Origin: Tritrichomonas foetus
Lineage: Eukaryota; Parabasalia; Tritrichomonadida; Tritrichomonadidae
NCBI GenBank assembly: GCA_001839685.1
Contig: MLAK01001259.1
Coordinates: 45,289 to 84,048 of the forward strand
Length of the DNA: 38,760 bases
Reading direction: 5' to 3'
The notes beneath the pieces were generated by a model, which worked only from the letters and a program-made list of their open reading frames with translations, made no database searches and had not been told where the DNA came from. This document shows, one piece after another, positions 21,301-29,897 of this stretch. Made by a program: the position numbers and the translations under genes. Positions within the stretch are counted from its first letter, which is position 1; each line of letters starts with the position of its first letter.

Positions 21301-24300
21301 ATTGAACTTCAAGCCAAACATTTAAAACTCTATCAACATTCATTAACTTAGTTTGCCATTCGGTAAGAGTTACTTTGAAATACGAAATATTCTTTGATGA
21401 TAAATAGTTCATAACAGCAACTTGATTTTCTTCAAGTGTCTGAATAAGTTCTTCTGGTGCATTCAAAACTTCTAATTCTGGGAATTCTGGCATTTCTTTA
21501 TATTGGAACTCCATGTCTCTCCATGTTTTATCGAGATCGGCAAGTTGTGTTTCCATCCTAACTTCATTGTTAGCACCATCTACAACTTCTGTAATATCTT
21601 CTGAGTATTTCATTAAATCTTTCTTCAACATATCACCAAGTTTAAGATCAATTTCTTTTTGGAAATTAACACCTGTAATTTTTTCAAGTTTATTCCAGTG
21701 TCTATCTCTGAGTTTATCATTATGTAGTTGATCTAAAATAGGCATAGCTGAAGAGACAGATTTAATGAGTGCATCCAATCCAGTGTAAACACCCCATTCT
21801 TTGGCTCTTTTTTCGATTTTACGAATCGTTTTAGTGTAATTTTCACATTCATTAGACAAAACGGCAATGTCAATTTCTGACCACAATGTATCTTTCCATT
21901 TCTGGAGTTTTCCTTCAATATCATGTGCAATTTCCCAAACATTCGTCAACAAAACTAAATCGGCTTTCATTTGCTGCAAGTTCTTAAATGGATTGACAGA
22001 AAACTCTAACAGTTCTCCATTTGCTTGAATTTCTGCAGCATCATCACTAATTTTTCCAATTTTTTCTTCCCAATCTTCAATGATTTCTCGTGCTCTGGAA
22101 TAACCGATTTCCCATTTATAGAATTGTTGCCTTCCAAACTCCTCTTTGATTTCTATAAGCGATTCAACAAATGATTCTTCTTGAGCTCGAAGTCTTGCAG
22201 TTTCTTCTTGTTGCAAAGGTGCAACTTTATCTTGAACATTACTCCAATTATTTTTAAGTTCCTGCCATTGTTCAGGTCCACGCTCAATTTTAGCCATTAA
22301 TGAATCAGTGACGGTAACACCATACTGCTTTAAAAGTGCAACTGTTGCTTTGAGATTATCGAATAATTTCTCATAAAGTGGTGCTTTAGTACGAATTAGA
22401 AGCATTGCTTCAAGAACTGCAACAAGTTGATCAATATCACCTTTGTTGACTTTAACATCAAGACCAGCGTTAGCTTCTTTCAAGAAATGTTTGAATTCTT
22501 TGAGTTGTTTCAGCATGTCATTATTCAAATAGTGAGTGAATAAATAAACCCACTTACCAAGATTCAAATCAAGTGATTGTTTCAGTGGACGGCAATCTAC
22601 TCTTAGCCATCCAAATGAATGAGAATCTTGAATAAGTCTGATATCATTTTGATCATTTCTATATGAAGAAATTTGTTTTCCAAAGTCATCGAGTGATGGT
22701 GGCATTGGTTTTCTTTCTCCTGTGAGTTTATCTGGTTCACTTAATCCACCACCAGTTTCTAAAAATTCTTGGATATATGTTTCTTGTGATTGCGTCCAAA
22801 CATTGGAATACTTTTCAAAATTATCTTCTTTATATTGAATGCATTTCTTGGCCATAGTTTCTACAGCACTTAAAATCTTATCAACAGTTGTTTTAACATT
22901 TTCATCATCTGCAATTTGACTGAATAGTTCAGGTTGTCCTTCATAGAAAACCTTAATGAGTTTGCAAAGATCAAGTGCGCGTGCACACCAATCTTTGAAA
23001 GTTTGAAATAAATTATTATCCCCTTCAATTAATGGTGGTGAAAATAAAACATTATTATCAATTAATTCTAATTTTGTTGTAATTAAAGGAACAGCGGCAT
23101 GGTTTCGATTTGCTGAAGTTGATCCTGGATTTAAATCTTTCAAAAGCTGATTGAATGAAAACATTATATTTTTCATAAAGCCATCTTTAACAATTGACAT
23201 AATATAGTCTAGATATTGCTTGGTTTCATGTGAATCTGGATCATCTGTAAGTGCTGAAACTGAAGAACGAACCAATTCATCAATTTCTGCGCATTGTGTT
23301 GTAATTAAAGCTATTCTGGAATTCAAAGTATTATTGACTTCATTTTGATCAAGTGATTTTTTCACATCAGGTCTTGAAAATAGTGCAGGAGTTCTCCAAC
23401 TATCAATTTTATTACGTATTGTTGCAATATTTGATGTAGATTTATTATGCAAATCACTAAACTTTGACACTTCTTGTACAGCAGTTTCCAAAAATGAACT
23501 TGTCCCTTCACTTTCCCATGTAAGTGTGGATATTCCTTCTTCTAAAGTTTTGTCAACTGCGTCTATATGACGTTGGAACATTGGACGTTCAATATCGACT
23601 ATAGTTGATAAAGGATGATTATATCTTTCGATCAGAACCTGGAGCATATGAATATATTCATTATAAATTTTATTATTTTTATAAATTTCTTTTGCGACTT
23701 CTGGAATTTCATCATTAATATGATTTTCTAAAAATTTGACTTCTTGTAATAAATTTCGTAATTCAGGATCAAAATTCAAAGATAATAAACGAGTTTTCGG
23801 ATCGCGAATCATAAGATGTAACTTTAATTTGTCTTTATAATCACCAGAAATTGTTGATGACCAATTATTTATCTTCTTACCCATTGTTTTTTCAATTGAA
23901 TCCTTTACATCTTTCATTTGTTTAAGTGCTTCTTTCATTGCTGGATCATTGAAAATTTCTGGAATTGTATTCTTTAAAGTATCTTTCAGATTTTGTAATC
24001 TTTGCAACAAACCATTGAAGAAAACAAAACGTGATGTTGTATCTGGAATACCTTGTAATTTTGGTGGATTATCTTTTCCTTGTCTAAAAGTTACAGAAAT
24101 TAAAGAAACATCTTGTGAAAAGAGATTTACAACCATTGTATATTGTTGCTTAAATGTTTGAATGAAAAATGGTCGTCGGAGAAGTGCATTCAGACCACTT
24201 AAAACTTGACCGAGTGAAACAATTGATGATACATCTTTAATTGCCCATATAGCAATTGCTACAGCACGAATATCTAAATTCATAAATTCGTCATTTAATT

Positions 24301-25729
24301 CATTAATAATTTCAGTAAATTGTTCTTCTGGTACTTTTAATAAATCAATATCCATTCCAGTTAATTTTCCTTCAATGTCATGAAAATCATTTAAAACATC
24401 TGCAAACTTTGGTGATAAAATATGACCATGTAGGCCACCAACTTCGGTTTTATCAAATCTGTTGAATTCTATGATTGTTTCAATAATTGGCTTTAACTGA
24501 TCGAGGCGGTTACAAAGATCAAGGAATTTGGGCATGACAATATTATTATTCAAAGTAAAAGCGGAAGGTCCATCTTGTGCTAAAATTTTTTCTTTGAATT
24601 CAACATAAGCAGAATTAAATTTCATCAGTGATTCTTGAGAACGAATCAGATGTTCCATAGAATCTGCTGGATCACCATTTACAAGTGAAGATCCATCAAT
24701 TGCTGATGCAAATTGGATTGTGAAAAAATCAGAAACTCTTCTTAATAAATTACAAATATGTCTTGGTGAATGATAATATTTCGTCTTTTTATACATTAAA
24801 TATAAAAGATAAAAAACAGGTTGGAACATATCAGTAAGTCCTTCCATATCAGCACCAACAGTATCAATTTGTTCAACAAAAGAACTTAATGGTTGTAAAG
24901 ATCTTTCAGTTTCAATTGCTAATTTTAATTCTTCTTTAACTTTCTTTTTCATTGTTTTGAATTGATCAACAAAAGGCTTTGATTTAAATTCTAATGTATT
25001 CATAATAATTTCAATTTCTTCCATTTTTAATTGCTTACGAAGAAATTCGAAATTTTCTCTTCTCTTTTTCCAGTATTTAACTTCATCCATTGGAGTTAGT
25101 CTGAAATCCTCTGGAAATTGAGTATCCACTAATCTTTGAATTTGTTCAATCCATTGAATAACCTGAGATTCAAACGAATGAAGTCTTGATGGTGAATCAT
25201 CAGAATGAAGAATTTCTTGTGGAGGAATTGATAAAACAGTCATTCCTTTACTTTTTCCTAAAAGAAGATACATGTCGCCTGTAATATCACTCATTGTTGT
25301 TAAAATATCATTTGCAACTGGTTTTGAAAAACGAGATACATTTTGATCACTTTTGGATAATGGTCCGTAAACATTATCAAGCATTTTATGGATACATCCG
25401 ATTGGATTTTTTGGAATTTCCACAAATGCCAAAGATCGAATGAATTCTTGTGCGTCTTCTGGTCCAACACATTTTAATTTGTAAACTGAGAGCGCTTTTT
25501 TGCCTTTAGTAAATTGCGTTGGTGAAGCTGATAATAAATTTTTCGAATTAAGCGAGAAAAATAATCGTCGATTCTTTGGATCTTTTAAAAATTGACCAAA
25601 ATAATTTCGATTTTCGTCGTCTTTCAGCATGGTCTCCCATCGATCCTGTGTAAGTTTAAAAGATGATATGACACGTCCTCCGATAAAACGTGATTTTTCA
25701 TCTTCAAGAAAAGAACGAATAAGATCCAT
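12386..25729 (-). CDS. Axonemal dynein heavy chain, outer-arm beta type
   Basis: 4447 residues in one uninterrupted frame, the motor subunit that slides flagellar microtubules. The N-terminal tail and linker occupy about 1-1800. The AAA1 P-loop GPAGTGKT is at 1826-1833 with Walker B CFDEFNRI from 1876. P-loops of AAA2 (GGAGNGKT, 2108-2115), AAA3 (GIAGTGKS, 2434-2441) and AAA4 (GLGGSGKQ, 2785-2792) are intact. The stalk coiled coils run about 2975-3310 and enclose the microtubule-binding domain (about 3136-3250). AAA5, AAA6 and the C-terminal domain complete the ring, ending VAILLEA. The AAA2 stretch with [11 protein letters not shown] and [20 protein letters not shown] is the form seen in outer-arm beta chains (DNAH9/11/17), not gamma (DNAH5). 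All motor motifs are present, so it should be functional. The gene is transcribed divergently from the chromatin gene at 26173. Confidence 0.97.
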   Translation of the reverse strand: [4447 protein letters not shown]

Positions 25730-26172
25730 GTATTATTTTTATTATAAAACGGTAGTTCATAACTTTTTTTATTATATTCAAAATCTTGTTTTGGTAAACG
25801 GCCTTCAATCAATTTCTCCCTGACATTCAACACTATGCTAAGAAAATAAATGCTTCGAAAACGACAAGTGCTCCAATAATTTACAGGCGAAAATATGTCA
25901 ATATTATTTTAACTACTTTTTAAATATTAGAAATATTTTTTCATGCATGAAATTTAATTTATTTAGAAAGATATTGGAAATGCAAGAATGGTATATTATT
26001 ACAATTTGAGTATGACGATACTAATTGAAACTTTCAATTATAATTTTATAGATTGAATGAAACCAAAAATGGTGAATATTTCTATCGTTAATGGTCAAGT
26101 GTTACTCAAGCAAACATCGTCAACAATTTCTGAATAAAGGTCAAATCATCAAAGATTTGACCAGAGGCATAG
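25730..26172. other. Divergent promoter region, dynein / chromatin gene
   Basis: 443 bp between two start codons. It holds a TATCGTTA (Myb-site-like) near 26083 and a 9-bp hairpin at 26139-26162. The dynein side is AT-rich, without an obvious TCAYTW initiator. Confidence 0.5.
26139..26162. promoter_or_regulatory. Hairpin GGTCAAATC-atcaaa-GATTTGACC before ATG
   Basis: Perfect 9-bp inverted repeat with a 6-nt loop, ending 10 nt before the start codon at 26173. As DNA it could be a dimer operator. As RNA it would be a stem right in front of the start codon. Which, if either, is used cannot be told from sequence. Confidence 0.5.
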
Positions 26173-29100
26173 ATGAAAACTCGTCATCAAAGACAAAAAC
26201 TCGATACGAGTTCAGATAAAGATCCGCCAGCCAAAAAAAGAGGTCCAGGTAGGCCTCCATTATCAAAGAAACGATCCGAATCCTCAAAAAAGTCAGATTC
26301 ATCAAAAGAAATCCCTCGTCGCCGAAATCCTTCTCGCCGTACCGCAAACGATGCAGAACACAATCCATTGAATGATTTTGAGCCACTGGATATTCAATCA
26401 ACGATCAATTTTAAATATCCTCCGAAAAAATTAGATCGCGTCGAATTTCCAACAGAGTCGAAACAAGGCATAATTTTGGACGATCTTCAAAAAAACGCTG
26501 TTTTAAAATTCGAAGAAAAATATTTAAAAGGCGAATCATCTGTTTTTGTCGATGAAACAAACTGGCTTAAATTTTCAACTATTAGTACTTATTTTGAATA
26601 TATGCGGTTAAGAGTTCCTCATCTTCCACCATCACTTATTATCACTTCACTTCCCTTTCAACCACGGTGGTTAGACGCTTTAATTGAATGGACTACATCT
26701 GAGGAAATATATGTTTTCAAAAGTGAGAAAAAATCATCTACTGAAGCTGCTCATGTTTATCCTCTTTCAACACCAGTTAGTTTTGATGTGATGATCATCT
26801 GTCGTGAGCAATTCATACGAGATGCACAACTCTTACCAAAAATAACTTGGAATAGTATCATAATTGATGATTTTTCTGTTATTAAAGCACCACTTTCTTC
26901 AATGGTGCCACAATTAAATAAATTGTCATATAGACACTCAATTATTTTATCTGCTGATTTTAACGCAATGAGCATTACTGACCTTTCTGCTGTCCAACAA
27001 GTTATAAGATGTCCAGATTTACCAGAAGGCCAATCTCCCACAATTGAACTTTTCCACGAAGTTATCGAGCCATCCGTTCTTCGAATTACAAATGAAGAAG
27101 CTTCAAATAACTTTTGCTATCATGAACGCTTATTAGCTTGTCCCATGACTCAACATCAACAAAAATTGTATCTTCAACTATACCAAAAATGTCGTGAAGA
27201 TATGACTGTTGAAGAAATGTGTAAAATTTCAGTCGACCTTCGAAATGCTGGAACCCATCCATCTTTAGTTCCTGCTTTTAAAGATCACAATCATGAAAAT
27301 TCTACTTCAGGTAAAATTATTATGCTCGGAAAATTATTAAACCAACAAAAATCTGAAAATCGGCGTGTCGCGATTGTTTGTTCAACTATGAAAACAGTTA
27401 ATTTAATTCATCATTCATTACTTGATCATCAAATTCAACATTTGAAATTTGACAGTAGCGCAAGAACAAAACAAGTCACAAAACTTGTGCAACAATTCAA
27501 TAATTCTATTGGATTTAATGTACTAATTATTCCTTGTAATACAATGAGCACTGTTTTGGAATCAATGAATGCAGATTCAATAATTGCCTTTGATATTGAT
27601 TGGACACCATTAAATGATTCGAATGGAATTGTTCAATGGTGGAGTCGAGTAGAAACTTATCCACCAAAAATCTTCCAACTTATCACAAATAATTCATATG
27701 AGCAATTACTGTTTCAATATCTTTGGCAAGAACGATCAATGACTTTAACCAATATAGAAAACCCAAAAAATGCTGACCCTGCTTTATTGATGGATTTGAT
27801 TAAAAATAGCGCAAAAATAGGGTTTGATAATAATGAAGCAGCAAGAGGAACTTCTTGGGCTTCTGTTTTATTAAAAGAATCACCAATTATCAACTTTTCA
27901 GACATGAATCTATTTCCTGATGAAATTGAAACATTACCTGATGATTATTGGGATTTAATTAATCCACATGAAACTCCACAAAAGCTGCAACCGCCAAAAC
28001 CACTTCCACCATCACAATTTTGGACTACTGAAAAACTCATTCAAGTGGCCGAAATACTTGACAGCTTCGGTATTGGAAATTGGGACTTATTCAATGATTT
28101 CCAACGTTCACCACAAGAAGTAACAAAAGTTGTTGCACTTCTCCTCAAGCACATTCTTCCTAAAATATCTGAAAATACCAAGAATGAACATTCAAAAAGT
28201 GAAGATGCAAAAAGTGAATCACGAAATGCTGAGCAAGAAAAGTTTGTTTATGATAATATTCGGAAGTTTTTAGCTGGATTTACAACACAGGATCTAAATC
28301 GAATGAACATTCCTGCAATTTCGAAAATTAAGGAAAGCATTAATCCGCAAATGCTCCTTGAAGATATTGAATTAATTGCTTTCCTACAAAAAATTGTTCC
28401 CGCTGAATGTCCAAATCTGGAAGTGATTAATCTTGAAGGAAAAACATCACCACCACTTTCAGATACTTGGACTGATCAACAAGATCGAGAGTTACTTTAT
28501 CATGCGCGAAAACAAGGCCTAATGCATATATCAAATGATTTTTATCCCGAATTTTCTGATCAACTCATTGATCGAGTTCGGCAAATTATCAGAGAATTAA
28601 TTATATTTGAACGTGAAATTGCCTCAAAGCCAACAATTATTACTTTACGAAAACCTCGAATTTTCACCCAAGCAGATCATACGAAAATTGTGACAGCATT
28701 GATGTCGTATGGTTTTCCTACAATTGATGAATTTGCTGATTCAATTGATCTTCAAAAACAAAATCCTGAATCAATTGATCGATACGTAAAATATATTTTA
28801 AGATTCTGTGCTGCACCAATTGAAGATCGAAGAACTATTCTTCCCTTACTTGCCGAAAAAATTCCAAAATACACAGCTTCAAAAATTCCACAGCGTGTTC
28901 AACTTTTCCAACAAATTCGTGAGTCAGTTCATAAATACCATGACTTTCCAGCTGAGGATTTAGAATTTTTAGCTGCTATTGCATTCCACGGATTTAGAAA
29001 TTATAGTGTTTCTCCGATTTTAACTGTTGCATGCGCTGGAAACTGTTCTGAAATTAAATTATCATCAAGAGTGAAGACATTGTTTCAAGAAAAGCATCGA

Positions 29101-29832
29101 AATCATTATACACAAATCATTCCAAATGATTTGCGACAAAGACTTCCATTAAAGATTAATGATATGATGGTTTTAATTGATCCAGGTGAAATTACAGGTC
29201 ATCATACAGCAGAATTTATTTATCCAATAAACTATCAACTTGCAGTTGTTGCAAATTCAATTTCACATCCTGAAACACAAATTTGGACACTTTGTACAAT
29301 TCACGAAAAGGATGGGAAGCCATGGTTTGTGATTGAATCAAAAGATGGTCGTGACTTTAAATTCGAAGGGCTTACACCTAATGCGCCATTCAAAGAATAT
29401 CGAACGAAGTTAATGAAGAAACTTGGGAAGTATATTCCTCCTTATGATGGTCATGAAATGTTCGGACTTCATTCTGCACTCATTCATCGAATTTTCATAG
29501 ATATGCCTGGCCGAGAAAAATGTGAAAACTATGAAAGAAGGTTCTTTAAAGGTGGTTTTTCATTTGTTTCTAAATGGCCAATTATTGGACAATTTGAAAA
29601 AGAGCCAGAAAGAGTTCAAAGTCCACAGCCAGTCACACAAACCATATCTAAGTTCAAATATAAGCGGAAATTGTTTGGAGATATTCTACAACCGCTCGTT
29701 CTTGATTTTTCGCCACTTTATTCACAAGAAATGTCTGGATTAATGGTTGATCTTAGAATACCAAACATGAATTGCGCAGATATGGTGGATAATTACATGG
29801 AATGGATGTCTAGAAATGATGATGATTTGTAG
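26173..29832 (+). CDS. Degenerate Snf2/CHD-like protein with AT-hook and FYRN-FYRC
   Basis: 1219 residues. The basic N-terminus has an AT-hook (KKRGPGRPP, 21-29). Residues about 100-520 follow the Snf2 ATPase plan but lack its catalytic residues. Motif I DEMGLGKT reads D127-E-T-N-W-L-K133-F, the DEAH box reads D232-D-F-S, LTGTP reads L259-S-A-D-F, and the arginine-finger motif HRxGQ is replaced around W490-S-R-V-E. The structural FDxDWxPxND stretch (473-482) is kept. SANT/Myb-like segments follow (about 615-660, 766-800, 831-880). The C-terminal part (about 1015-1125) fits FYRN then FYRC, with EMFGLHSALIHRIF and then MPGREKCENY (1095-1120). FYR modules occur in MLL-type methyltransferases and TBRG1. 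I infer a non-catalytic chromatin scaffold. The domain identification needs a profile search. Confidence 0.8.
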   Translation: MKTRHQRQKLDTSSDKDPPAKKRGPGRPPLSKKRSESSKKSDSSKEIPRRRNPSRRTANDAEHNPLNDFEPLDIQSTINFKYPPKKLDRVEFPTESKQGIILDDLQKNAVLKFEEKYLKGESSVFVDETNWLKFSTISTYFEYMRLRVPHLPPSLIITSLPFQPRWLDALIEWTTSEEIYVFKSEKKSSTEAAHVYPLSTPVSFDVMIICREQFIRDAQLLPKITWNSIIIDDFSVIKAPLSSMVPQLNKLSYRHSIILSADFNAMSITDLSAVQQVIRCPDLPEGQSPTIELFHEVIEPSVLRITNEEASNNFCYHERLLACPMTQHQQKLYLQLYQKCREDMTVEEMCKISVDLRNAGTHPSLVPAFKDHNHENSTSGKIIMLGKLLNQQKSENRRVAIVCSTMKTVNLIHHSLLDHQIQHLKFDSSARTKQVTKLVQQFNNSIGFNVLIIPCNTMSTVLESMNADSIIAFDIDWTPLNDSNGIVQWWSRVETYPPKIFQLITNNSYEQLLFQYLWQERSMTLTNIENPKNADPALLMDLIKNSAKIGFDNNEAARGTSWASVLLKESPIINFSDMNLFPDEIETLPDDYWDLINPHETPQKLQPPKPLPPSQFWTTEKLIQVAEILDSFGIGNWDLFNDFQRSPQEVTKVVALLLKHILPKISENTKNEHSKSEDAKSESRNAEQEKFVYDNIRKFLAGFTTQDLNRMNIPAISKIKESINPQMLLEDIELIAFLQKIVPAECPNLEVINLEGKTSPPLSDTWTDQQDRELLYHARKQGLMHISNDFYPEFSDQLIDRVRQIIRELIIFEREIASKPTIITLRKPRIFTQADHTKIVTALMSYGFPTIDEFADSIDLQKQNPESIDRYVKYILRFCAAPIEDRRTILPLLAEKIPKYTASKIPQRVQLFQQIRESVHKYHDFPAEDLEFLAAIAFHGFRNYSVSPILTVACAGNCSEIKLSSRVKTLFQEKHRNHYTQIIPNDLRQRLPLKINDMMVLIDPGEITGHHTAEFIYPINYQLAVVANSISHPETQIWTLCTIHEKDGKPWFVIESKDGRDFKFEGLTPNAPFKEYRTKLMKKLGKYIPPYDGHEMFGLHSALIHRIFIDMPGREKCENYERRFFKGGFSFVSKWPIIGQFEKEPERVQSPQPVTQTISKFKYKRKLFGDILQPLVLDFSPLYSQEMSGLMVDLRIPNMNCADMVDNYMEWMSRNDDDL

Positions 29833-29891
29833 TCAATTTTCCACTTTCCTTATAATTTGTATTTTATTGTAAATTGTTGTTTTTTAGTAAA

Positions 29892-29897
29892 ATAAAC
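29892..29897 (+). terminator. Poly(A) signal AATAAA after chromatin gene
   Basis: AATAAA lies 60 nt past the TAG stop, in a T/A-rich 3' flank. It is the nearest good candidate for the cleavage signal. Confidence 0.4.
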
